Below, one piece after another: positions 40,029 through 49,725 of a stretch of 64,000 bases of DNA. This stretch comes from Paulinella micropora. Lineage: Eukaryota > Cercozoa > Imbricatea > Euglyphida > Paulinellidae. Made by a program: the position numbers and the translations under genes. The notes under the pieces are model-generated. The model saw only the letters and a list, made by a program, of their open reading frames with translations, had not been told where the DNA came from and did no database searches. Position 1 is the stretch's first letter, and every line of letters starts with the position of its first letter. The stretch is taken from positions 62,001 to 126,000 of the forward strand of contig WBZZ01006421.1 of the NCBI GenBank assembly GCA_019918135.1, in the 5' to 3' direction.

Positions 40029-40213
40029 AAATATGAAAATGTCGTCATTTTGACCAAATCTCTCTTAGTGTCCTTAGTTTGTAGTTTTTTTGTCAAAACG
40101 AAGGTGTGTTTTTGTGAAACATAGGTGTGTTTTCTGTCTTCATGTGTGTGTTTTATATGTTTCTAAGGCTTATTTTATGATATAGTATTACGAGATGGAC
40201 CTGTCTATTAGAC

Positions 40214-40216
<3 letters not shown>

Positions 40217-40263
<47 letters not shown>
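40217..40263. repeat. (TA)n microsatellite
   Basis: About 22 TA units lie immediately upstream of the open frame at 40272, possibly replacing or obscuring its 5' end. Confidence 0.95.
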
Positions 40264-40264
<1 letters not shown>

Positions 40265-40271
40265 CCAAAAA

Positions 40272-41375
40272 CAAGGTCATGACAGACAACAAGGTTTTCG
40301 CAAAGCTCGAACCCTCCCAATCGAAGCTTTCAAGGAGGCTCTAGCAGCAGCCAAAAAGAAAAAGCCACCTGCTGCTACAGAGTCCGCGCGCCCAACAACA
40401 CTTTTTTTATTCAGAAACAACATTCACTTACTTTGGTGCCAAGTTTTTGCTTCAAATCAGGAAGACGAGGAGCAGTATGTAAAATTTGGGGACGGGCTCC
40501 GTGATGACGACGAGGACGAATGCACTCCACTAAAAATCGAGCCTGATGGATTTACCCGCGCCCTGCTTGAGATTGCATTTCGAGTCCGGTTTCTTGGGTA
40601 TGACACAATCAAGTACCCTTACCGCGATCATGATCCGCATCTGTTGCTCGCGTTTGCAAAGAACAAAGGAAGCGAGAGCCTTCGATCATTTCATCAATCG
40701 CTGAAAGAACTCGCTACCAAAGGCATCTGCTCGTTGTCTTTCCCTTCCTATCTGGAACCATCCCTGGCATATTATACCCCAGAGAGCGGGGAAAGCCCGG
40801 CTGGTGTTTATCTGAGTGGCGCAAGAGAGCAACGCGCAGTAAATCAGCGAGGCATAAAGATCGCTTTGCGCGACGAGCTTACAAGGGAAGAAGTCGGAGA
40901 CGTCGTGCTCGAAACCATGTACAAAACCTTAACAAACGTGCATGGCCATCAGCCCAGGATTTCTATTCCCGCGTCAATCTCCCAAAATGCACCTCCCTCG
41001 AAGAAGCCGGTGCAAAAACTTTTGCTGGAGCAACTACGGTTGGCAGCAGACAAAAAAGAATTTAAATAGCAACTGCCTCGGACACTACGTCGGCACACTG
41101 CTCCCGAGCCGGTGAACCTAGGCGGGACTAAAGAAAGGCTTGCGGCGCTCGAGGACAGGGTTTTTCACAAGCTGGAGGCCAAAATGCGGGCAGAGTTTAA
41201 AAAGGCGTTGGATGCGCAGGCCTCCGACTTTCAAGCCCAGATCGAGAAGATAAGGTCTGAACAGGACAAGAGAACGGGCAGATTCGAAGCCAAACTAGAA
41301 AGGCTCTTAACGAAGCTCGAAGAGGCAGTGGATGAAGCGAGAGATGAAGGTAAGTCAAGTCGGAAGCGTAAGTGA
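40272..41375 (+). CDS. Unrecognised protein with coiled-coil C-terminus (5' end unclear; broken once)
   Basis: Protein-like sequence opens right after the TA repeat without an ATG (RKARTLPIEAFKEALAAAKK). It continues through an acidic stretch (LRDDDEDECTPLKIEPDGF), a Tyr-rich stretch (LGYDTIKYPYRDHDPHLLL), and SLSFPSYLEPSLAYYTPES. The C-terminal 90 residues are a charged coiled coil (ERLAALEDRVFHKLEAKMRA, FEAKLERLLTKLEEAVDEAR) with a basic end and TGA at 41375. The two halves are separated by about one break. No domain is recognised. It is convergent with the leucine-rich gene downstream. Confidence 0.5.
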
Positions 41376-41465
41376 CCACCAGAGTCAAAGACTCTATTGG
41401 CTCATGTGCCTCTTGCTTTTTTGAACTTAGGGCGCGAAAAGAAAACAAGCCTGGTTCTGAATTTA

Positions 41466-43272
41466 TTAAAATTCTCTTTTTCCTGCCTCGCGCCGCGTAA
41501 TATAAGGAAGAATGATCTGCACTTCTTCGTCGATTCGCCAGTTAGCGGGCAGGATCTCATGACAGAAATCCGGGGCTTCGTCCAAGCGCAGGGTTGCACT
41601 GCGCGCACTCAGTCCGTCGGGCAGTTGGATCTTCTCGAGCTTGGGACAGTCAGATATATCTATCTCTATCGCGCCCAGCTGCTGCTTTAGCCCGCCCCCG
41701 CCCCTCACAAACAGGTGCTGTAAACAGATTTCCTTTAACTCCGGGCAGTCCTGGATCAGCAACCTGAGGTTCGGCAGCGCCGTGTTTGACGTGCTACCAG
41801 ATCTCAGCGGCTGGCCTGGGGCGAGGGCCGCGGCTTGCTTGTGGTCTGCCCAGTCGTCGGTGTCTATGCGCTCAAGGCCGGCACAGTCGGCAACGCGAAT
41901 ATCTACTACATGGTAGGGCTCCGTCCGGGCTTGTGGGGGTGGTGTTCTGGCAGTAGCCCGGGACAGGTCGGGCCCGCCCAGCGTGATGTGCTTCAGCTGT
42001 GCACAATCGCGGACGTCCACACTGTAGCGACCACCGGCTGCCCGCCAGCCGGCGGGCAGCCGGAGCTGGCAGAGGCGTGCTAAGGACACGGCGCTAACCG
42101 AGAGTCCCTTGTATTTCAGGTTTTTGGGGAATTTCAGCTTCGATAGTTGGCGGCAGGCCTCCAGGTTCGCAGAAAATAGGCGGGTCCGAACACAGGCAAG
42201 GCTCAGCTCGACGCGACAGAGCTTTGGTAACTGCCTCAAACGCATAGAAACAATGTCCAGCGACTCGCCGCCTATATCCAATTTCGTTTCCTGCACGCCG
42301 CTCTTAAGCACCTCTAACTCTAGGCCTGTCAGCGGCACACTCACTGGCTGAGTACTGCGGAGAACGCAAAGTTTCTTGGCCGGGTAGTCTTCCACTGTAA
42401 CGCGCGCCCGCCCCCCGACAGCCACAAGCAACTCATCGACGGCTGGAAACGATGTCCAGGCACGCACGCACAGTTCCAGGGTCCGAGGAAACGGCGCGGA
42501 TGCCTCTACACACTTCAATTTTGGGCAGTCCCTGATTGTCAGCTCGAGCACGCGTCTACGGCGTGCGCCCTCTGTGTCACTAGGACACAATGATGGTGAA
42601 AATAAACGTGTGAAGCTCTTTGCAGTCCACCACGTAGAATTTGGCCGCCCCCCGTGGCGTCACCCTGGTTTTGAGAAGGCGGAGGTCGCTCACCCTGTCG
42701 TTACAAATCCTAAAGATCTCCTGCCTTGTTAGCGAAAACGTTAGGCTGTGCAAGCACAGATGCTTTATGCTCACAAAGGGCCCGACATTAGAGCTAAAAG
42801 GAAAATAACGACTTTCGCGCGAGGTCAGGAGCGTGAAATGTCGGCGGGGGGGCACGTCCGCGCTGTCCGCCGCCGACAAGACTAGGCTTGCGAGCGCCTG
42901 GTCATGACGGCCACCCCGGATAAACGCGACCGTCTCGGCCAGTGACTTCCAGTATACATCTGGAGTCAATTCTTGATAGGCAGCAGAACCGGGCGCCGGA
43001 GACCACAGGGGGGTGAATCTGATGTGGATACTCGCGTCCCGGCGGTAACTTTGCGCGGCTCTTACCATCTCTTTCAGCACTCGGCGATCCACCTCGCCCG
43101 CGCAAAGGTACGCTAGCACATCGTTGGGCCGCGCGACTCTGGACTCTTTCGACTCTGGCCGGGGGTATTCGCCGGGCCAGGCAGCTTGAAACAGTGGTAT
43201 TTCATTGATGTCCAGAAACGAACTAATTACAGCTCTAGAGTCCGCGCTAGGCAACGTAAATTCCTTGGGCAT
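41466..43272 (-). CDS. Cysteine-type leucine-rich-repeat protein, paralogue A (about one break)
   Basis: It starts at the ATG at 43272 (MPKEFTLPSADSRAVISSFL). The first 200 residues form a helical domain (DVLAYLCAGEVDRRVLKEMV, IFRICNDRVSDLRLLKTRV) that could be a degenerate F-box-like or repeat-capping region. The rest is an irregular leucine-rich-repeat solenoid of the cysteine type: ELTIRDCPKLKCVEA, DCAQLKHITLGG, LIQDCPELKEICLQ and EIDISDCPKLEKIQLPDGL. The C-terminus is basic (ITRREAGKREF), then TAA. It is about 85-90% like paralogue B. LRR proteins bind other proteins; with SKP1 in the window, an F-box/LRR substrate receptor is one speculative reading. Confidence 0.65.
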
Positions 43273-43300
43273 TGCTCTTTGGCCCTTTACAGAAGAGAGC

Positions 43301-43322
43301 CCAGCCCGCTAGCGCGGGCTGG
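43301..43322. repeat. GC palindrome family member 1
   Basis: CCAGCCCGC-TAGC-GCGGGCTGG is a 9-bp stem with a 4-base loop, 28 bp upstream of the start of paralogue A. Confidence 0.85.
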
Positions 43323-43441
43323 AAGAGAGAGAGAGAGAGAGAGGGGGGGGGGGGAGGGGGTGGATGCCTTCACTCTTCCCCCCGCCCCTCCCCGTACCCC
43401 ATTCTTTTCGGGTTTTTAATAATAAAAAGAATTCTACTTTC

Positions 43442-45206
43442 TCATGGGCTCGTGACCTGCACTTCTCCGTCGATTCGCCAGTTAGCGGGCACGACCTCAT
43501 GACAAGACGTCGGGACTTGGTCCAAGAACAGGGTTGCTCTGCGCGCACTCAATCCGTCGGGCAGCTCGATCTTCTCGAGCTTGGGACAATGAGTTATAAA
43601 TATATCTATCTCGTCAGCTGCTGCCTTAGCCCGCCCCTGCCCCTCACAAACAAGTACTGTAAACAGATTTCTCTTAATCCGGGCAGTGCTGGATGAACAG
43701 CCTGAGGTTCGGCAGCGCCGTGTTCGACGTGCTGCCAGCTCTCGGCGGCTGGCCTTGGGCGGCCCTGACCTGTCCCTTGTGTTCTGCCCCTTCGTCGGTG
43801 TCCATGCGCACAAGGCCGGCGCAGTTGGCAACGCGAATGTCTACTATACAGTAGGGCTCCGTCCGGGCTTGTGGTGATAGCGGTGTCCAGACAGTAGCCA
43901 GGGACAGGTCAGGCCCGCCCAACGTGATTTGCTTCAGCAGTGCACAATCGTAGACGTTCACTCTGTAGCGGCCTTTGTTAGCAAGCCAGCCGGCGGGCAG
44001 CCGGAGCTTTTCGAGGCTGGCTAAGGACACAGCACTAACAGAGAGCCCCCTGTACTTAAGTTGTTCTGGGAGTTTTAGCTCCGATAGCTGGCCGCAATCG
44101 GTAAGGATCGCGGAGAATGAACGAATCCTACCACAGGCAAGGCTCATCCCGACGCGCCGGAGCTTCGGTAACTGCTTCAAAGACGTATAAACAGTGCCTA
44201 GCGACTCGCCGCCTAGATCCAACTTCGTTTCTTGCACGCCGTCCCTAAACACCCTTAACTCTAGGCCTGTCAGCGGCACACTCCCTGGCTGGGTGCTGCG
44301 GCGAATGCAAAGTTTCTCGGCGGGGTAGTCGCGCACTGTAACGCGCGCCCGCCCCCCTACAGCCACAAGCAACTCATCTACGGCTGGAAATGATCCCCGG
44401 GCAGACACGCACAGATTTAGGGTCCGAGGAAACGGCGTGGATGCCTCTACACGCTTCAATTTTGGGCAGTTACTGATTATCAGCTTGAGCGCGCGTCTGC
44501 GGCGTGCGCCTTCTGTGTCACTAGGACACATGGTGAAAATAAACGTGTGAAGCTCTTTGCCGCTTTCCACGTAAAATTTGGCCGCCCCCCGGGGCGTCAC
44601 CCTGGTTTTGAGAAGGCGGAAGTCGCTCACCCTGTCGTTACAAATCCTAAAGATCTCCTTCCTTGTTAGCAAAAACGTTAGGTTGTGCAAGCACAGATGC
44701 TCTATGCTCACGAAGGGCCATACATCAGATCTAAAAGGAAAGAAACTACTTTCGCGCGGGGTCAGGACCGTGAACTGTCGGCGGGGGTCAACGCCCGCGC
44801 TGCCCGCCGCTAGGACTAGGCTTGGGAGGACTCGGTTGTAGCAACCGCCCCGGATGAGCGCGACCGTCTTGGCCAGTAACCTCCAGTACACATCTGGAGT
44901 CAATCTGTTATAAGCATCAGAACCGGGCGCCGGAGACCACAGGGGGCTGAATCTGATGTGGATAGTCGCGTCCCGGCGGTAACTTTGCGCGGCGCTTACC
45001 ATCTCTTTCAGCACTCGGCGATTCACCTCGTCCGCGCAAAGGTACGCTAGCACATCGCTGGGCCGCGCGACTTTGGACTCTTTCGACTCTGGCCGGCGGT
45101 ATTCGCTGGGCCAGGCTGCTTGAAACAGTGGTATTTCATCAATTCCCAGAAACGACCGGATTAAAGCGCTAGAGTCCGCGCTAGGTAACTTAAATTCCTT
45201 GGGCAT
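43442..45206 (-). CDS. Cysteine-type leucine-rich-repeat protein, paralogue B (about one break)
   Basis: It starts at the ATG at 45206 (MPKEFKLPSADSSALIRSFL). The layout is the same as paralogue A: helical N-terminal 210 residues, then LRR phrases KLIISNCPKLKRVEAS, DCALLKQITLGG, VANCAGLVRMDTD, LFIQHCPD and, near the 3' end, FITHCPKLEKIELPDGL. The shared 5' leader includes the same palindrome and an AG/GGGG tract. It seems to carry about one break near the 3' end. A and B are head-to-tail duplicates, with a fragment of a third copy upstream. No signal peptide is seen, so it is presumably intracellular. Confidence 0.65.
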
Positions 45207-45239
45207 TGTTCTCGGCCCTTTACAAGAGAGAGAGAAAGC

Positions 45240-45261
45240 CCAGCCCGCTAGCGCGGGCTGG
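45240..45261. repeat. GC palindrome family member 2
   Basis: It is identical in sequence and relative position to member 1, upstream of paralogue B, so it was copied with the gene. Confidence 0.85.
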
Positions 45262-45420
45262 AAGAGAGAGAGAGAGAGAGGGGGGGGGGGGAGGGGGGGG
45301 ATGCCTCCCTCTTTCCCCCTCCCCCCCCCCTCCCCGTGCCCCATTCTTTTCGCCTCTTGCGCCTGTGGATCAGGCGCGACCAAGAAAAAAAGAGATACTT
45401 TTTTTGTATTAGTTAAGGAT

Positions 45421-45503
45421 CAATGACCCGCACTTCTCGACGAAAAACGAGCGGATTACAGCGCTAGAGTCTGCGCTAGGCAACTTAAATTCCTTTGGCA
45501 TTG
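45421..45503 (-). pseudogene. Fragment of a third leucine-rich-repeat copy
   Basis: The 5' coding end (the first ~20 codons up to the ATG at 45501) is joined directly to bases resembling the 3' end of paralogues A and B (GACCCGCACTTCTCGA). Nearly the whole gene is therefore missing. The upstream palindrome (45513-45534, diverged) and GGAAAGGGGAGA leader survive. Confidence 0.7.
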
Positions 45504-45512
45504 CCCCCGGCC

Positions 45513-45534
45513 CCACCCCGCTGGCGCGGGCTGG
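45513..45534. repeat. GC palindrome family member 3 (diverged)
   Basis: CCACCCCGC-TGGC-GCGGGCTGG sits at the same place relative to the fragmentary third copy. Confidence 0.7.
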
Positions 45535-45586
45535 AAAGGGGAGAGCAGAAGAAGGAAAACAAATGTCGAGTTTTTAATAAAAAGAA

Positions 45587-47000
45587 TTATACTTTCTCGT
45601 GGGCTCGGGGGGCAGCATGGCCCCCGGGGCGAAGGCTTGCGGCCACTCTTTGTTGTCGGACAGGAGCCGTCAGCAAAAACTGTCTCTGGAAAGCCCCAAG
45701 TGCCAGCACCGCGCGGTTGCACCTGTCCGCCTCGCTCGACACGCCTACCACCGCAGACGCAAGCCTGGCCTCAGCTTCGCTGGCCAACAAACGGCAGAGC
45801 GTAGGGGCCTTCTTGCACACCGACGCCCCTAGGCTCCTGCAGGCATCCCTGTCGCACTCGGGGGTACCAAGGCAGCACGGAGACAGCCTCGTCGTGGCGC
45901 GGAAGCGGCCCTGGCCGCGGACCCCGCGCTTCAAAAAGTCTTGCGTGCTGCTCTGCACACAGAAATGGCAGATCTGCGGGACGTACAGGCTTAACTCCAC
46001 GCTTCGGCAGTCCTCCGCACCAGCGCCCTCACCCTGGGGAGGAGAGAGCAGATGTTGCCACAATATGCGCATCAGCAGCTTCGCCTTGCCGTAGCTTGGC
46101 CTTTCCTCCTCGCGGAAACAAGCGGCTATCTCGCTGACAAATCCCCTCTGCGCTTCGGACTGGCTGGCCAGCCGGAGCAAACAACAGCTTCTCTAGGAAC
46201 CAAGGGTCTGCTTGCTCTCCCGGCGGCGTCTTCCGCGCCAGCCAGTCCCAGGCCCGTCGCACCCCTCTCTGCGCCAGATCCTCCGCCAGGTTCACGTGCA
46301 CTTCCAGCAGCTCCGCGTTGGCTTGCACATTATGGTAGATCTTAACGACTACGACCAGAAAGGCAGTGAGGTTCAGTTGGCAAGCCCCCCGCAGCGGGCC
46401 GTGATGCGGAGGCAGCAGCACTCCCCGCTCCATACTCGTCGGGTCGTGCCGGAAGCTGACTCGGATGGGCTCTATGCAAGCAAGCCTGACCAGCAGCTCA
46501 CACGTCTTAATGTCTAGGGCCAGCGGCGCAAACGCATTCTGCTGCTGCTCTGCGGTCCAGTTTTGGTGCGGCAAAAGCCCCAAGAAAAAGGCATTGTCCT
46601 CCGACGAAAGCGCGCCGGCGGGGCGCCGGCACGTGGCTGCCAACACCTGCGCCAACACCCGTGGTAGCAACTGGAAGCCTTGGCACAACGTCTTCATAGT
46701 CGTGGGGCTTATGGCGCAACACGTGACTTCCAGGCTCACGCGCGAAAGCTTTTGCTCGACCTCCGGCTCCGACAATTTGGGACACAACCCGCGCAGCATT
46801 AGGTCCGTCCTGGTCGTGTGATCTCTGAGATACAATTTGTCGTTGTCACCATAGCGGTTGTTCTGCGCCTCTGTCAGCACAGCCAGCTGAGCTAACCCAC
46901 CCAAGTCCACCGGCTCATAAGTCTGCCCAGGCCCAAACGCCGCCGGGCTCTTACTCGTCTTCTTTTTCTTCTTGCGGTTGTGCCGTCCACCTTTTCTCAT
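45587..47000 (-). CDS. Unrecognised ~470-residue protein (about one break)
   Basis: The ATG at 47000 begins a basic leader (MRKGGRHNRKKKKKTSKSP) that could be a nuclear-localisation signal. A Leu/Cys-rich helical body follows (LARVSLE-type segments, QGFQLLPRVLAQVLAATCRR, LPHQNWTAEQQQNAFAPLAL). The C-terminal third has a Cys/His cluster (VPQICHFCVQSS, PCCLGTPECDRDACRSLG) that may bind zinc, and ends near a TAA at 45587. It looks broken about once. No family is recognised. It is divergent from the kelch gene across 460 bp. Confidence 0.55.
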
Positions 47001-47458
47001 TTAGAGCACTATGCCACACAAAACACAACTCTCTCTTTCTTTTTTCGCTAGGAGTTTCTAGTTCTAGCCACGATCACTCACTAAAACTAGTGCGCAAAAA
47101 GGAAAAGAAAAACAAGGGAGGGGGGGCGCCCCCCCCCACACACACACACAACACCGCGCGTGCGACCAACAGGGGGGGGGGGGCGCCCCCCCTCCCTGTT
47201 GCACCAGGAGAACAAAGGTCAGACACTTTGCCCATACCACAATTTGCTGATTTTCGTCTTCGGGAGGGGGGGGGGTGGCCCTCAACTCCTTTTATTTTTT
47301 TCTTATCCACCTCTCTGCAATCCATGCATCTCTCATCTCCCCCCCCTGTCTCTTTCTCCCCTCCTTCATTGGCAGGCAGCGAGCTCAATTCAAGATAAAG
47401 CGAAAGTTTAGATCTATCGTTTTGTGTGTGTGTACCCTGGCGTGATGTGCTGTTAGCC
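47001..47458. other. Divergent promoter gap with G/C palindromes
   Basis: It contains GGGGGGGCGCCCCCCC-type self-complementary runs near 47113-47133 and 47172-47194, a CACACA repeat at 47137-47150, and C/T-rich sequence. No gene is supported. Confidence 0.7.
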
Positions 47459-48499
47459 ATGTCACGTTCCAAACCCAAACGGACAGCTGCTGCTACCGAC
47501 GGCGATGATGCCTCGTCCACCCTCGACCCCGGCGGACAAACCGGAGGCGTGATGGTGCTGGAAGGTTTGGGACCAGGCAACAACTCGGCCGAAGTGTTTG
47601 ACGGGCACAAGTGGAGCCTGTCGCAGCTCGGTCTGCCTACCGGCAGAGCTGACCAGCTCTTGGTGACCGTAGGAGGCAAGCTGTTTTGCGTTGGTGGCAT
47701 CGAGGGCCACCTTCCCACTAAGGAACCAGGCCCGTTTGACTATGTCCCGTCGCGCCTTGTCGAGTGCTACGACTTGTATTACCGCAGCTGGGAAATCAGA
47801 ACGACCCTGCCCTGGGCGTACGAGAACCTCACCGGCGTGGCCCTTGACGGTTTGCTCTATGTGGTCACGGATAGTCCGCCCGGCAAAGCCTCGCTGTATG
47901 TTTACGACGAGGCTAGGAACGAGTGGCGAACGCTGAGCCCCCCTAACCGAGTTAGACGGGAAGCCCGCTTAGCTGCACTCGGCGGTGAGCTGTATCTCGT
48001 GGGTGGACGTACAGACGACAGGAGCTGCACGACGGTAGAGAAGTATTGCCCAAAGCAGAACAAGTGGTTCTTCGCCCCCAGCCTCAATTGAGCCCGCCAC
48101 GACCTGACGACGGCGGTTCTGGACAACTGTCTCTATGCCATAGGCGGGACTCTGTTTACCCCAACTCACGAGGAGGTGCTAGGTGTAGTCGAGCGCTTCG
48201 ACCCCCGGACCCGCAAGTGGAGGTCGGTGGCGAGCTTGGGGGAAGCACGCACCGGCGCTTCTGCCTTTGTCTACCGACAGCAGCTGTACGTGGCGGGCGG
48301 CAGCGGCGATTGGGGCGACTCTGCGCTCGCCTCGGTGGAAAGCTACAAGGCAGCAAAGGACCGCTGGGAACCACAAGCGTCCCTAAATTACGCGAGACTC
48401 AACGCCGGCTGTGTACTTTTGTCTACCCCTGCGCCCTTGGCACCAGCCACCAAGCGCGCACGTACAGCCCTTTCCCCACCGACGAGAAAAAATAAATAA
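47459..48499 (+). CDS. Kelch-repeat protein (about one break)
   Basis: It starts at the ATG at 47459 (MSRSKPKRTAAATDGDD). Five to six kelch blades are visible by their Gly-Gly and spaced Tyr/Trp: GKLFCVGGIEGH with VECYDLYYRSWE, GLLYVVTDSP with YVYDEARNEWRTLSPP, GELYLVGGRTDD with VEKYCPKQNKWFFAPSL, LYAIGGTLF with VERFDPRTRKWRSVASLGEA, and LYVAGGSGDWGD with VESYKAAKDRWEPQASLN. No BTB domain precedes them. A basic C-terminal tail leads to TAA overlapping AATAAA. Kelch propellers bind proteins, often as cullin-3 adaptor parts. It appears broken once between blades. Confidence 0.75.
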
Positions 48500-48546
48500 A
48501 ACCCTTTTTTCCCTCTCACAAAGAGACCAAAGAAAATTTTTTTTAA

Positions 48547-49332
48547 TTAAAATACAATCTGCGTGGAACCCTCACAAAACATCGAGGCTTTGTATTTAAT
48601 TTTAAAAAAATTATACTTTCTCGACACAAGCAAACAAAGTCCAGAAGACCACCCCTCAAAATAAAGAAGAGTTTTTATAACATCCTGGGTCTTTCTGCCA
48701 AGAAAGGGGTCCCAGCAAATTGTCGCCTGCGAGGCACGCAGCACGCGCTCGAAAGCATTCCTGTTTTGATCCCACCGCGGGTGTCGAACACACTCATCCA
48801 TAAACATGGTGCTGAGCAATTCTTCGCTCTCGTTCAAAACTACCAGCTGGAAGGGGGCAACGTCCCCCCCCAGCAGCTGGTGCAGATTGTTAATCTCTGA
48901 ACAAAGCTTGTCACTCCGCCTCGTCGCCGCTCCGCACTTGTCCACCTGCACGCGGTGGGGCTCCAGGTGTTTCCGTAGGCGAGCATACATCACCTTCCCC
49001 GTCCGCCCCGAGCTGATTAGGAGGACGCGCAGGGGCGCTTTAAACAGCCCCTGCAGCGCCCGCCGCTCCTTGACGCTGTAGGCCGCCCGGACCGCCTCGC
49101 AATCGACACCCTGCAGAGCTAAAATCAGGTTCGCCAGCGCATACTTCTTCCCCGTGCCCCAGGCGCTGCGCACAAGCAACAGCCGTGTGGCCTTGCTCAG
49201 CAAGTAAGGCTTCACGTAGCGATCGTTGCCGCTGGTGAAGGACGGGATCTTCAACTCCTCCTCCTTCTCTTGCGCCTCCTCTTGCCCCTGCTCGCGCGCG
49301 CGTGGGACAGAATCTCTGGCGCCGCTGCTCAT
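48547..49332 (-). CDS. Herpes origin-binding-protein-like ATPase, short paralogue (virus-like)
   Basis: It starts at the ATG at 49332 (MSSGARDSVPRAREQ). It has the layout of the N-terminal ATPase half of herpes UL9/origin-binding helicases (Herpes_ori_bp). There is a Walker A-like SAWGTGKKYALANLI, a motif Ia-like VLLISSGRTGKVMYARLR, and a Walker B-like QLVVLNESEELLSTMF in which Asn replaces the first Asp of DESE. A motif III-like ATICWDPFLGRKTQDVIKTL follows. The C-terminal helicase half is absent, and the C-terminus reads as extra sequence before TAA. The matching segment of the 52-54 kb locus (VLAMDAFLSQKSVQVLQTLL) shows they are paralogues. It is probably inactive or regulatory. It is a continuous frame. 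Confidence 0.6.
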   Translation of the reverse strand: MSSGARDSVPRAREQGQEEAQEKEEELKIPSFTSGNDRYVKPYLLSKATRLLLVRSAWGTGKKYALANLILALQGVDCEAVRAAYSVKERRALQGLFKAPLRVLLISSGRTGKVMYARLRKHLEPHRVQVDKCGAATRRSDKLCSEINNLHQLLGGDVAPFQLVVLNESEELLSTMFMDECVRHPRWDQNRNAFERVLRASQATICWDPFLGRKTQDVIKTLLYFEGWSSGLCLLVSRKYNFFKIKYKASMFCEGSTQIVF

Positions 49333-49725
49333 TTTCCTCGCTTTTCTGAAAACGTCCCCCGACACGCAGGGGAGCCGCGTGTGTGGCGTGGGGGGGGGGG
49401 GGGGGTTGTGTGTGGGGGGGGGGCGCCCCCCCCCTCTCTCCCTCCCACCCGCCCTCTCACGCAAAACTGTCTCCCCCCCTCCCCCCCCCCCCCTCTCGTC
49501 CCTTCCCAATCCGCTCGTGGGCAAGCTGGGAGAGTTGGGGCGGGGGGGGGGGGGGCGCGGGAGGGAGGGGGGTGCACGTAAGGGGGAGGGTGCCTTACGG
49601 CTCATACATAACTAGCACAAAAAAACCCAAAGAAGGACGCGAGCTTTCTGCCGCGGGGCGCGCCGACACGAAGCGAGGGGTGCGGACGCGCGCAAAAGTG
49701 AGGGAGAGAACAGCTCCCCCTCACC
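49333..49725. other. Divergent gap with G/C palindromic runs
   Basis: It contains long G-runs and C-runs, including GGGGGGGCGCCCCCCC near 49418-49434, and lies between the two origin-binding-like genes. No gene is seen. Confidence 0.6.
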
